Part shown: positions 12,882 to 23,859 of the stretch, piece by piece
How positions within the stretch are numbered: position 1 is the stretch's first letter
Layout of the letters: each line of letters begins with the position of its first letter
From: Aphanomyces cochlioides
Taxonomy: Eukaryota > Oomycota > Saprolegniomycetes > Saprolegniales > Verrucalvaceae
DNA length: 64,000 nt
Assembly (NCBI GenBank): GCA_019828595.1
Contig: JAHQRK010000018.1
Coordinates: forward strand, 496,001-560,000
Reading direction: 5' to 3'
Position numbers and translations under genes: made by a program
The notes under the pieces: generated by a model
What the model saw: only the letters and a program-made list of their open reading frames with translations
What the model was told of the DNA's origin: nothing
Database searches by the model: none

Positions 12882-15092
12882 ATGTCAAACATCATGTCGG
12901 CGGCGGCAGTAAAAGCAGAAGCAAGCGATTCACATTTGCTAGTTCCGATCCCTCCACCTCGCTATCGCTTTCAAAAAGTCACTCTCCCTTCCGTGAACAC
13001 AAACACTGCGCCATTAAGGTATAAAGTTGATGCGAAACCTGTCATCCTTGGAGATATCGACTTGACAGTTCCAGTACCACCAACGCGATGGGCATTGCAA
13101 GTCCTCGCGAAACATCGCAATCAAACCATAACGTCACAATTTAGTTTTGCAAATCGAAAGAACGAAATTTTGACTGTTCCGCCTCCACAACGTACATCGC
13201 CATCCACCCTAAAGAATCGAAGCTGCAACGCTGAGAACGATGTTGATTTAGCCATTGCCAATATGAAAATTGAGGAAGTACCAAGAGGACGCATGAGCCA
13301 GCATGCGTTGCCCTTTATGATGAAAGAGCAGAGCATGAAACAAGAACCTGGCGTTATCTCAATTGCAGTGAGTAAACGTCCCTTACCAGACGATATGGAT
13401 GTGGACATTTTTCAGTCCAAGCGTCGAATTTCCATCAATGACGACAAATACCTCGCTTGGCCCGCACGCTTCAACATTTCTGATGAAATCATGGTAGCAA
13501 TCACTAATCGATTTCTGGAATTGAAATTTGTTTAGGTCGCTCTGTTTGCTGCTCCACTTTGTGGTCCAGTGTTGACAAACTGTCGAGTAAATTCTTGCAT
13601 GACACCTCATAAAGTTGACTCCCTGTCGGTGGAGCTTCCTGTACGCCCTATCTAATTAAATGGATGGATAAAAAAGGCAATCTAGGCGATTGATATACCT
13701 CATGCATTCTCTACTTTAAAGCATTGCCTGCTCCCAGAATCAGATTTGACCCAGGAAGTCGACGAAAAGTTTGTTCATGTTCGCAGACGATTGCATTTGA
13801 GATGCGAAATTGCGACCAGAACAGCCTTCGAAGCTTTGCTTCGCGATAAGCCCAAAATTTTGCATTGCATGTGCCATGTCAGCGAAGAGGCACTCTTCCT
13901 CGAAGATCTCGAGGGTCGTACATCAAGCATGCCGTGGTCGGAATTGAAACGCTACTTAACTGTAAAGTCGCCCACATTGTTTGTAATCCTGTCACAAAAT
14001 CCGAAGGCGGGTATGGAATATGCCTCTCTTTGAAATATTTATGAGTTCTAGGCGCCAAAGTCGCAGAATTTGGTGCTCCTCACGTTGTCTGGATTGATAT
14101 CTCGCAGTCCGTGGAGCACGCGACTTTTGTCACTCATTTCTACAGCCTACTTCAGCTTGGAGAGACTCTACATGACAGTTTTGAAGGGGCAAGGCAGCTC
14201 GTGGGCGAGGTAATAAAGAATCTCAACTACTTTCATTGGTGTTGTCTTAGAAAATGTGCGCTCTCCTGCCTCGACATGCCAATCACAACATTGTTATCTT
14301 GCCTGCAAAAACTGTTTCCACGGAAAATTTAGCTGCTGACATATGGCCTCGACGAGAACGTGTAAACTTCCCAGCCCTGGCATCCTTTGTGGGCTTTCCC
14401 CATTTGCCTTCTGTGCGTTGTATTGGTTGACACAACTAACCACTACGGTTTAGGAATTGTTTGGTCGTGCTCAAGAAATGATATTCCTTTTTGAGCATCT
14501 CGCTAGTCCAAGCATTAGACTTGTTTCCATCGATGGCTCACGAGGTAGTGGTAAAACGACATTGGCTGTTGCGATCGCGCAATATTTACACCTTCGAAAT
14601 CGGGTGAAAGCAATTTACATATCTGTTGCTGCTACAATACCACATGCGTATGCTTCATCTTATCTCAATATGATTGCCCACTAACTCGGTAGAATCGAAC
14701 ATTACCTGATCACAACAATGTCAAGTCAACCCAGGTATGCATTTGACTCAGACTGCAAATCTCATCCATTCCTTGGAAGTGACGATGGACTCACAAATCT
14801 TGTTATTGTCGACGACGCAGACCTATGCATCTCAGGGCCACTGTGGCCGACGCTATCTGCTTTGAGCGAGAAATTTCCCCTTGTCAAATGGCTCGTGGTT
14901 CGTCAAAGTACAAGTAACCTGATTGATTGGAAACATGGGCATTGCCGACATGATATTCGACCTCTATCTTTGTTGGCAAGTGCGCAGTTGGTTAAGGCCA
15001 AAAAGCGACTAGTGGACGATATAGTGGACATAGCGGTTGAAGCTGATGTTGTCGCAGCCAAAGGCCATCCAGGAGCTTTATTAGAGTTATAA
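12882..15092 (+). CDS. CHAT-domain STAND NTPase (catalytic Cys absent)
   Basis: This is a signalling ATPase with a caspase-like (CHAT) domain joined to an NB-ARC-like P-loop domain. Seven exons join in frame: 12882-13493, 13536-13640, 13686-14010, 14052-14209, 14251-14412, 14454-14647 and 14693-15092, giving about 651 residues. A start four codons later (12894) is possible. Residues 1-200 are an unassigned front end with three related Pro-rich motifs (VPIPPPRY, VPVPPTRW, VPPPQR). CHAT follows: first strand ALFAAPLCGP, histidine segment ILHCMCHVSEEALFLED, then FVILSQNPKAG where the catalytic Cys should be. The C-terminal region, near residue 250, resembles CHAT (FVTHFYSLLQLGETLHDSFEGAR). The NTPase shows Walker A GSRGSGKTTLA, Walker B LVIVDDAD and GHPGALLEL, where the protein stops, so no C-terminal repeat domain is present. 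Confidence 0.82.
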
Positions 15093-15099
15093 TTTTGAC

Positions 15100-18000
15100 T
15101 TACAAGGATACTTTTGTGTCGTGAGCCAAATTTTCGATAAGTTTCGGAATTCCTTGAGTGGCTCGATAAGCAGGGCTTTTTGTAATCCATGCCGCCATTT
15201 CATCTGAGGACAAATCTTCAGGCGGGACGCCAACTTTAAGCTTGGAATAGTGGGCTTCAAGTGGTCGATTGAGAAACTTCAACAAAAGTCTTGCACCATC
15301 CACCAAAGTGAGGGGATTCAAAGGTAGTTCTCCGTCTCCTTTTATCAACTTCAGTGGCAATCGATGACAAGCTGTGAGTAAAATTTGAAGATTAGGTCGA
15401 AGAGAGAAAAGCCTCTGCAAATACGCCTCGAAATGATCCTGAAGCAACGAGTTGCCGAGGAAATCATCGCACCCATCAAACACGATCAAGTCAGGTAAAT
15501 GATCTGATGGCACGTTTGTTGCGACGCTCGACTCAATCCTTGAGAGAACTCTACTTACACATGAGACCATTATAATCTAGTCTTCAACTTACCGCTCCCA
15601 CATGGACTCGACCGAGTCACAACCGAGAAAATCTCCTGAATTCAATCCCTCTAAGGCTGAAGAAACAGAGCAGACATGCACTTGGTGACGATGAGGTTTT
15701 CGCATGTCCATGTATCGAGCGGCTGCAATTGCAATTTGGGTCTTTCCGATGCCCGTCGGGCCAGTCACAGTTACAAGTCGATGACGATGCAAGAGCGTGA
15801 AGAGCTGTGTAAAAACATCAGTGAAAGGGGTTTGTCCTCTTTGTCATCTACCTCGTGCAACTCGAGATTGCGAAAACCATAATTCACTGTCAGAGCTGGT
15901 AACTTGGTGGGAAACAGAGTTGGAGGCGACGATGGAGACAGTGGGGGTGATTCGTCATTATCCAAAGTGTCAAGTTGGCTCAAGCTGTCAAGTTGACTTG
16001 ATTCAATCTGCCCTGAGTGGTCAGGAGGAGTTTCAAATAACTCAACATCATCGAGCGGGAAGATGACACAATCGTGGTTCCCGCCTTCAGGGAGCAGTTC
16101 GAATTTTTTTGCAACCTACAATGTGTAAGTGTGAAATCAATTGAAGTTTCTTACTTCCTCAGGTTGGCGAGTATTTGCTAAATGTGCGACTGTAGTTTGA
16201 GCTCGAATAAATGCTTCCCGCACGGTTCGTCCGCGAACAATATCTTCAAAGAAATCTCTGCAGACGACGTGAATACCATCAAAGAGCAATGTGTTACTTG
16301 GTGAAAGCAATCGCAGCTTTGTCTTCCAATTCTGTATTGAGTTTCGTGCCCACTACGTGAGGAATACCATGGGCAACAAATGCGTGGGCTACATTTTTTA
16401 GTTGTTGGAGTTTTCAATCAAACCTACCCATATTGGCAGATGCGCATGACGCAATAAAAACTAGCTTGAGTGAATGATCTTTTGGCAAGAGCTCGACAAT
16501 TTCATGTGGCGCTATAGGTACAGCCATGCCATGGTCACCCTCAAAATATATACAATGGTCATTGCCGTGACCAGAGAAATGAAGTGCTTGTAGGCCACGA
16601 CTCCATTCTTGGAAAGAATCTCTCGTGGCAAAATGTACTCGAAGGTTAATGTTTCTTGGAACTCGGACAATATCGCCCTGACTTGAATTAGATAAGAGAG
16701 ATTCCTACAACGCATTATACTATACCAACACGATTGCGATTATACCCTTTCAATAGAAGCCTCGGCAATACACTCTCGTAGTACTTCTCCTTCGGCTTGA
16801 AAATCCAAATCCTATAAATCAGCGTCACTTTTATGACGTGATATTTTGATACTACCGGTAATGCTGACTTTTTTCCATCTGGAGTCATTTCCACTAGTGG
16901 GGCAGCAAAGAGAACCCCCTAGGTCAGAGTGAGTACTTTGAATTACGTCATCTGGCGTACGATTGAGGATACTTTCTCGATCTTTTCCTTCTCGCGCTTG
17001 ACGACGATGTATTTCAGTTCAAAACCCTTTGATTGTCGAATAAACACGACCTCGTCTCCTTCCTCCAAGGTATGAAAATCTCCTTTGTCTATAAATACAG
17101 CGTCATATGCGACGAAGAAGAATTGTACCTAAAAGTTTGTTGTTAACGTAAACGGGGGCCTTGGTGTCAGAAGGTTGAAAGATTCGTAATTTCCATGAGA
17201 TGTCGGCAGGATAAATGTGGACTGATATGCTGCAGATATAGCGACTCACATTGTTCAGGATGTCAGGCTGAAACACATCCATAAATTTCTTTCTGCCAAA
17301 TTTGAAAGGGATCATGTATTTCTCAATTGAAGGATCAATATTGTATAGCCCCACTCGTCTCAAGTTTTCCTTCTCTCTTTCGGAGATATTGCATTTCGAG
17401 TGCAATTCCAACATCCATTCGCATTTGTTGAATGTTTCAATCGGGTCTATACCAAAGTTAGCTTGGGATATGGCCTCGAAGAAACACACCAATTTCATCG
17501 ATGCTGGCACGAGACTCAGTTTGTGTGCTAGGACTCCAGATACTCCTAATCATACCTGGGCGTCTAGCAACGACGTATTTGAGCTCAAAAGAATTGGCTC
17601 TTTCAAAGAACACGACTTCGTCACCTTCGTACAACACGTGAAAGTCTCCAACCTCTATGGAAGACCACAAATAGTTAGACGACAACGTTTCAATTGAGTA
17701 CCTATCAGCTTCTTATTCACATAGACTCGATTTTTTGCATCGGTCGCTTGATAGAGTTGTAATTGGAGCGGCGTTGGAGAAGGACCCGCGTGGAGTGAAA
17801 TTAAGCAAATCGTGTTGCTCATATAGCCCAAATGGAGGCCGTCAACGACGCTCTTAAAATGTCTTCGACCGATCAAAAGCTTTCCTCTGTATTTCTTTTG
17901 TTCAATGTCGATAGTGTACAGTCCTGCTTCTTTCAAGAGTTCTTTCTGGAGGTCGTCCATTCTACAATTCGGATGCAGTTCCAACACCCATTCACATCGA

Positions 18001-18139
18001 TTCCCATTCTCTTTGTCATCTACAACAAGTGTAAAATCTTCTTCGCCATAGACAATAGACCGATATTGTCCGTTCGCTTTGGTTCTACACGCGCTCGCTT
18101 CAGCGCCGGCTCTGGCGAAGTCGCATCGGCTTCCTGCAT
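15100..18139 (-). CDS. FHA-FHA-CHAT-STAND NTPase
   Basis: This is the convergent partner of the previous gene, only 7 bases away tail to tail. Thirteen exons fit: 18091-18139, 17702-18040, 17490-17654, 17129-17446, 16973-17088, 16856-16918, 16746-16811, 16428-16704, 16298-16388, 16155-16257, 15852-16115, 15593-15804 and 15100-15550, giving about 837 residues. Two FHA-like domains come first, each with an IGRR or FGRK strand, a VYVN(K/N)K turn and a GDEVVF strand, as in phosphothreonine readers. CHAT follows with GVLFAAPL, the His in LHFSGHG and the Cys in FIASCAS, so the protease dyad is intact, and the GRTVREAF helix. A Ser/Pro-rich linker leads to Walker A GPTGIGKTQIA and Walker B LIVFDGCDD. 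It also ends right after the P-loop domain. The first exon and start are the least certain part. Confidence 0.8.
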
Positions 18140-18869
18140 GTTGCTCTGTCTAACACTGATTCCAAGTAGGGCAGATTTCAAATCAATTTCTCTCCGAATG
18201 CAGGTCGTAGTCCAATGATTGTCCCTTGCAAAAATTAATAAATCCATAACCCTGTCAACCCTCAACAGATAAACCCTAAAGAACACTCAACCCCTTCAAC
18301 CCCTAAACTCCACATGAATCTTGATGGCTCCAATGCAGAGAACCAAGTTGTTCTTCTACAGTAGACAAAAATGGAAATGCGGCAGACTTGACCGTCGTAT
18401 TGCTTGAGCTCAAAACCACAGGAGTTTGAATTGCCCGAAGAGCAAATTCTGTGCAGGTTTCAAGAATTCAGGGATGTTCATAAAAAGTACTGAGTGCATT
18501 CAACGATTCAAATGCATTGAATTGAATTCCAAAGTGATGTGGATGGAAGAGAGCCGACATAAATCAAGTGCTCTTCGATGAATGATTGATGACATTGAGA
18601 GCAACGTTTGATCATTCAGTCGATCCAGTCAATCAATGGGACGACTTTCTCACGCATTGACAGGCTGATATCATGCATCAATGCTGCTCAAGTGGAAAAA
18701 CGGGGCTTTTGGTATGTAAAACTTGGCTATGCTACCTTGACGCCACGTAAAGAATCTCAATGCGACCCGCAACACGATATCGCACAAAGTCTACTTCGAT
18801 GGGGCACGCACTGGTATCATTCACTCGAGCACTTTTTAGTTTGACGCATACAATTCAAATTCTGCAAGC
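18140..18869. other. Intergenic region with degenerate TTTAGGG-like patch
   Basis: No gene with convincing coding character is seen here. Bases about 18248-18312 hold several CCCTAAA/CCCTNNA-like words, resembling a decayed plant/oomycete-type telomere repeat read on the minus strand. The rest is unremarkable; a small open frame at 18608-18844 has no coding features. Confidence 0.4.
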
Positions 18870-19121
18870 ATGGCCGACTTGGATGCTTGCTGCTGCGCTG
18901 CTGAGGCCGCAGCATAAGCTGAGCAAGACCGGCGACAGGCGTATGTGGTGCAACCAGTTGCAGTCGTAGCCTCTCCAGTTCAGCAAAACCAGTACGTTGC
19001 TGGTCAGTACATCCAAAGTCCGAGCGGCGTCGTTCGGTTCGTCCCCGTTGCCTCCCCGACGTACCAGACAACGTATATTGTGGCTCAGCCAGTGACTGCA
19101 AGGCCAGGCATGATTGTGTAG
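18870..19121 (+). pseudogene. Broken copy of the Cys-rich small protein gene
   Basis: An 84-codon frame starts with ATG, keeps the N-terminal Cys cluster (DACCCAAEAAA), then meets TAA at codon 16 (18915-18917) and continues in the same frame to TAG at 19119-19121 with the V/Q/P/Y-rich composition of the gene 400 bp downstream (QAYVVQPV against PAYVAQPV). No GT...AG pair removes the stop. It is best read as a tandem duplicate killed by one nonsense change, or less likely a read-through gene. Confidence 0.7.
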
Positions 19122-19533
19122 CCAAACAACGTATTGCATACGAGCAATTTCTCAGCGCTTTGGGCTCAAAATTCGCTCAACTGGAAGCTGGATCTTGAAG
19201 ACCCATCCAGGAATGGCTCAGAGTATTCTCTTAACAATATCATGAATGTCTCCTCCTCCTTTGAGATTCTGAAGCATTCATCAGGGCGTCATGTCGGCCA
19301 GCTCTTTGTTCTCGATATCTCAAAACGTGTCCAGATGAGTCAGCCAATCGCATACATTTGGAACGTCAAGTGTATAAAATGTAGGATAATTTTTTCAGTC
19401 AAAGCTGAATCTAATACAAAAATCAAGCTTATTTATATTTTTCAAGAAAAAAATGCACTCGGAATAATACTTTTGTAGAGGAAGGCGAGTGATGGACTCC
19501 TCAATTCAAATTATCCTCGTACTGTATACAAAC

Positions 19534-19917
19534 ATGGACGAAGCCGACTGCTGCAGTGCTATGCTATGTGGCTGCCTCTGCGCCTACTGCTGTGCTGAAG
19601 CTGCTGATGCCTCTCGCCAGCCTGCGTACGTGGCTCAACCTGTCGTTGTCCAACCCGTGGTCGTTCAAGGCGGCTACGTGCAACAATACCAACCAGGCTA
19701 CGCTCCTCAAGCTGGCTATGGCCAGCCACAGACGGCCTACGTCAATGGCCAACAAGTGCAATACGTGCCACAATACGTCCAAGGCCCCAATGGCGAATTG
19801 GTGCAGGCTGTGGATGCCCACGGCCAGCCTTTGTTCATGGCTCAACCTGTCAGTTCCCCTGCTGCTGCCCGACCTGTTGCGACTCCCGTGAACAATGCGA
19901 ACAAGTCTTATGTATGA
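19534..19917 (+). CDS. Small Cys-rich, Q/P/Y-rich protein
   Basis: This is a single-exon protein of 127 residues. Residues 6-20 form a dense cysteine cluster (CCSAMLCGCLCAYCC), typical of segments anchored to membranes by palmitoylation. The rest is low complexity: repeated VVVQP, GYVQQYQPGYAPQAGYGQP and QYVPQYV-like segments, with no charged core. The start at 19534 is chosen because the Cys cluster follows at once and the broken paralogue at 18870 begins the same way; upstream in-frame codons look like leader. There is no signal peptide. The function is unknown. Adhesive, phase-separating or membrane-tethered proteins have similar composition, but that is only a comparison. Confidence 0.7.
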   Translation: MDEADCCSAMLCGCLCAYCCAEAADASRQPAYVAQPVVVQPVVVQGGYVQQYQPGYAPQAGYGQPQTAYVNGQQVQYVPQYVQGPNGELVQAVDAHGQPLFMAQPVSSPAAARPVATPVNNANKSYV

Positions 19918-20158
19918 GAAGGAATATACACTTCAAATGATGCAACCTCTTTCTCGTTATACTATAATAATAGTACCATGTCTATTCCATCGTGATGAAC
20001 GTCGCGCTGACACCGCCATGTTGGATGTGGCCTAGCGACTGGACAACCGGGCAATACTTGAATATAGTATAGTATACATTATTAAAGAGACAAATTGAGA
20101 AATTGTAACATTGAAAGCTGGTAAAGGCGCACCCATAACTTGGACCGCGGACATCAAC

Positions 20159-21046
20159 ATGCACTTCTATCAACGACCCGACCTGAACGGCGCTGGAAAC
20201 TTCCTGAACGTGAACGTAAAGAAGAAGTGCGATGTGCCGGTGCAGCTTATCCTGCCTGACGACCAGTTCCTCCTGGTGAGTTGTCTTTTTTGTTGCGGAG
20301 GAGCTGATTTCGTCCAGGGCTTCCCACCTGCATCCGACATTTCAGCGCAACCTGTGCAAGTTGACACGTCTGAAAAGGTATGCTAGATATCGGTTACTGC
20401 TTGACCGCGAAACATAGGCTGTCTTCATGACGAATGCCATGCGAAAGCATCCCCAAGTTTATGAAGCACAGGTTTGACTCCTTCCTTAAACCTCGAAGTG
20501 AAGCACGCAATACTTACGTAGATATTGTTTACACTGCTGTCGATCATCAATGTAGCGTTTACTGTGTCGTTTGTGAAGACATCGAACAGCCGTACGTCGG
20601 AACCTTTTGAGTAGTTCTCGTATCTAAACATTTTGTAGGAGATGCCTGGTTCAATACCAATTCATTCTCCGCGTCAACATCAACTGAAGTACCTCCAGCG
20701 GCAATCCCAACTCCAATGTTATTGTCTGTATGCGCATCGATTGCCATTGGTCTTTTGGCAACTTGGCGCAAATACACATTTCTCCTTCGACTCTATGTCC
20801 TGTGTACGTTGCAAGTTCCTGTAGTCTCTTGTCTCACGCCCAGATAGACACGTTTATTCAGGGTCTCTTCTTGACGCAATGCATGACCAACTTCCTCGTC
20901 GTCTTGCGGTTTCCACTGGATATTGCCATGGGTCTCCTAGCGCATCGAATCCACTCAGCTGCCGTAAGAAATCCTTCATGACACAAAGCAATTCACGTTC
21001 TCTTTAGTCATTTCGATGGTTCGTGGCTGGCGACAAGCTCTTTTAG
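20159..21046 (+). CDS. Predicted multi-pass membrane protein, unknown
   Basis: I do not recognise the family. Seven small exons can be joined: 20159-20275, 20318-20377, 20418-20471, 20522-20591, 20639 to about 20808, about 20846-20963, and 21008-21046. The edge near 20808-20846 is unsure because no canonical donor fits the frame well. The N-terminal 100 residues are soluble. Hydrophobic stretches follow: ILFTLLSIINVAFTVSFV, then MLLSVCASIAIGLLATW with a further run to the next exon, then LFLTQCMTNFLVVLRF with a following helix. This suggests three or four membrane spans. The protein would be about 200 residues. It is convergent with the J-protein gene, with 34 bases between the stops. Confidence 0.55.
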
Positions 21047-21080
21047 TCAAACCCGTCAACACAATATTTATTCCAGGCTC

Positions 21081-22138
21081 TCATCCAAAGAAGTAATTCA
21101 TGACGAGATAGAAGCCAACGGCGTAAACAAAGCTGGGGATTTCGAATCCACCAGCGTGGTCAATTGCTGGCGTTGGCTCGATAAGCTCAGCTTCTTCGAC
21201 ATTTTCAGCTTGTGTTTCTTCAGCCGTGTGCTTTTGCGTCTTGGGTCGACGGGAAGGGTGACCCAGGCCTTGCATTTCAGCATTTAATTGCCGCATACCC
21301 ATGAGAATCATCTAAAGAATGGTTCAACACTACACAGGATTGCGAAGGAGCGCACCTTGTTGCTCTTGAGAAGCTCGATGCTCAAGTCGTAGTTTTCTTG
21401 CACGAGATTTCGCACGTAAAATGCACCCATGGATCGACACCCGTTCATGAATGGAGGGTAGAGCAAGTGCATGAACTCAACGAGTTGATGGACAGTGACT
21501 TGGGGGAAGAAGGCCTTGGACAGCCCGACCTAAAAAATGCGTACAGTTCGAGTTTTGCACCGCTAACCAACCCTTGCGATCGTAATGTTGATCTCTGCTA
21601 CGAGCATGAGCAAACACCCCGAATACGCCCACGCTCGGACTTCTGGAGCATCGCCCAATGTGAGCACGTACGTCAAAATGGCCCAAACAACATAATACGA
21701 CATGAGGGACGTTACATGAGAAAAGTCGGAAATTGATTCGTCTTCACTCAATGCTTCGTCTTCACCATAAAAGTCGTACACTTCGCGCTTGCTCGAATCA
21801 CTCAATACATCGTACGCGACGCGGAGACGCTGAAACTCCTCAGCGGCATTTTCCGACGGATTCTTGTCGGGGTGAAGTTCAATGGATCGGGAGCGATACG
21901 CCTTCTTGATGTCTGCAAATGACGTGTCGCGTGTGACGCCCATGACAACATAAAAGTTAGGCGGGTTGTTGGCAATTTCATAGCCGATCGAGACACTTGC
22001 AATTGCAACGAGGAAGCCAATTGAATAGAAAATGGCCATGGTTTTCGAGAAACGGCCAGGCTTCCGAATCCAGTTCAAACCTGGATTCACCACCGTGGTG
22101 TGGAGCAGCATTGTCGTCACGAACTCTGTGTGGCCCAT
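21081..22138 (-). CDS. Membrane J-protein (DnaJ domain, ER type)
   Basis: This is an Hsp70 co-chaperone anchored in a membrane, probably the ER. Exons are 21572-22138, 21356-21529 and 21081-21311, giving 323 residues. A hydrophobic segment near residue 35 (IFYSIGFLVAIASVSIGY) precedes the J domain (about residues 60-125), which has the HPD triplet in ELHPDKNP, the NFYVVMGV start and the YDVLSDSSKREVYD helix. Two more hydrophobic segments follow, and the C-terminus ends in a further one (FVYAVGFYLVMNYFFG), preceded by an acidic, Ala/Glu-rich linker. The start at 22138 is used because the longer frame begins in A/T-rich promoter DNA. Substrate and partner are not shown by the sequence. Confidence 0.88.
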
Positions 22139-22194
22139 TGCTTCCTCTTGATCGCGCCGCCTTGCTACCTTGAGAACGTGCCGTCGGGAGGGCT

Positions 22195-22435
22195 TATTTC
22201 GCTGATTGGTCAAGTGGTTGAGATGGCAATTTTTCATTGGCTATATTTTATTGTATTTTCGTTGAATCAAATTAACAGTAAATTCGAGTTAATCCCATTA
22301 AAATCAAATTTCGGATTGGTCAAAATATTAATGATTTATATAAAATATTTGTGAATTTTGATTGGATAATTATAATATATTTAATTGGATAAAAATATTT
22401 TATCTATTTTACGAGATATGATTGGCTTCAATCAT
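22195..22435. promoter_or_regulatory. ATTGG (inverted CCAAT) cluster
   Basis: Six ATTGG words lie in the A/T-rich DNA just upstream of the J-protein start (for example in GCTGATTGGTCA, GGATTGGTCAAA, TTGATTGGATAA and TGATTGGCTTC). The spacing is irregular. They look like CCAAT boxes of the minus-strand promoter. The DNA from 22440 to 22870 holds no supported gene. Confidence 0.5.
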
Positions 22436-22872
22436 TTTTCACCTTTTTAATTCGCTATAAATCTGTTCTGGTCGCAGGTTGGATTGAGCCCACAGTTCGT
22501 CCAAGAAGGATGGCTGATGTCACATTTCGTGTCTATTTGCTCGATGAGTCATGACGACATCACTCATGACGCCATCCACAAGAGCGAAATGATCGTCAAG
22601 AAATGAAATTCAATCGCTGCAAAGAATGAATCCCATTCTGTTGGTCGCTTGTACCGAGTGGACAATGTCCGAGCGGAAATCTTGAGGTTGTGCACCCACA
22701 TCTTGAACTCCATGAGGTGGAAATGCACACCCCTTCGTATCTATGTTCTGCTTCTTCATCAGCTCACTTCCCAGGCACGTTGATTCATTGAAGAGAAGTT
22801 TATCATTAAATATATCATTAAGGACCCCGACAACTGCGACTCGAGGAGCGGGCACGGGAATATATACGGCGA

Positions 22873-23325
22873 TCATGCAACCTGAGAGTTCCGTCGCATG
22901 ACCGTTTGAATCTGTGAAATGTATTCTTGACAAGGCGATGGAAGCTCGCTTTTGGACGATCGTTTCGAGAGCAAGAGGCATTCCGACTTGCTCATTCGTC
23001 GGTGCAAGGTTTCCACGTTCGAGTCGTTGGCAGGTGTCGCGTAGGTGCTCGCGTCCATGGTATCGTTAGCAGGACGCGTGAACGATGGCGTTGGCGTTGG
23101 GATATTATCTTCTGAGATGGAGAAGCGGCGCGAAATAGCTTGAAACACTGATGTCATGAGTGCGATAGTGTGATTCTCGGTGACTTGCGTCCTTCGATGT
23201 GTATTCGTTTGTGTCGCGAGAATCCGCAAGACGCTACTCCAACGCAAAACGTCCCACCGTTTCAGAAACCACACTCGAGTCGTGGCAAGATCGATGCTGA
23301 TTGGGTAAAACTTATTCAAAGTCAT
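22873..23325 (-). CDS. Possible small protein, Ser-rich, unknown
   Basis: This is an open frame of 150 residues without recognisable domain. It has basic-Ser pairs (RRMSKSE, KRSSKSE, RRNSQ) that resemble basophilic kinase sites and a Thr/Pro segment, which random frames rarely show. A 62-residue frame at 23336-23524 upstream, with one hydrophobic segment, might be an earlier exon, but the frames do not join through an obvious intron. It may be part of a decayed gene. Confidence 0.3.
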   Translation of the reverse strand: MTLNKFYPISIDLATTRVWFLKRWDVLRWSSVLRILATQTNTHRRTQVTENHTIALMTSVFQAISRRFSISEDNIPTPTPSFTRPANDTMDASTYATPANDSNVETLHRRMSKSECLLLSKRSSKSELPSPCQEYISQIQTVMRRNSQVA

Positions 23326-23658
23326 ATTTGATTGGCTAGGAACTTGGACTCTTTGAAGTTGTGGTGCCTGAGAAATCCATCAAAAAGTTCTCGAACTGGT
23401 CCGTCGAAATAATATATTGACCGAATTCTTTGTCAGTATAGTAAAACCAAGTCATGTAATATAATTCCATAATTATAGAGACGATGACGACACAGATGGT
23501 CGACTTTATATTCGTTTTTTCCATGAATTAAAAAAGATGCCAAAACAATGAACTACGTCAACATTTTTTAATGGATACAAAAAGAACATTGGATTAAAGT
23601 ATACTATCGCATTTATTCTTTTTTATAAGGTGAAAAAGAGCAGCACCTGGCGGAGCGA

Positions 23659-23690
23659 ACTCGGATGTTGGAGAGCTTCGCCATCCGAGT
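23659..23690. repeat. Perfect 9-bp inverted repeat
   Basis: ACTCGGATG and CATCCGAGT are separated by 14 bases and would form a stable hairpin. The surrounding 23530-23720 interval has no gene. Confidence 0.4.
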
Positions 23691-23859
23691 GACACGGTCA
23701 AGTCACATGTGCTCTCCTCTCTCTCATCTTGGCGGTTTGCCAATTACAAGCTCGCTGCGCAATCGAACGAGGTGCCTTTGATGATCCATGCTTATGTCCT
23801 CTTCGTCGTTCTGTGGCGATGAACTCGTCCATATGTCCTGGTTTTGTGAGGTGAGATGA

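Noticed and set aside
18020..18286. MDLLIFARDN... start for the FHA-CHAT gene at 18247
   Set aside because: This frame can reach the FHA frame only through the same uncertain first intron; the shorter start at 18139 needs less assumption.
19134..19478. A 114-codon plus-strand frame after the broken Cys-rich gene
   Set aside because: It has A/T-rich random-like composition and no domain or intron logic.
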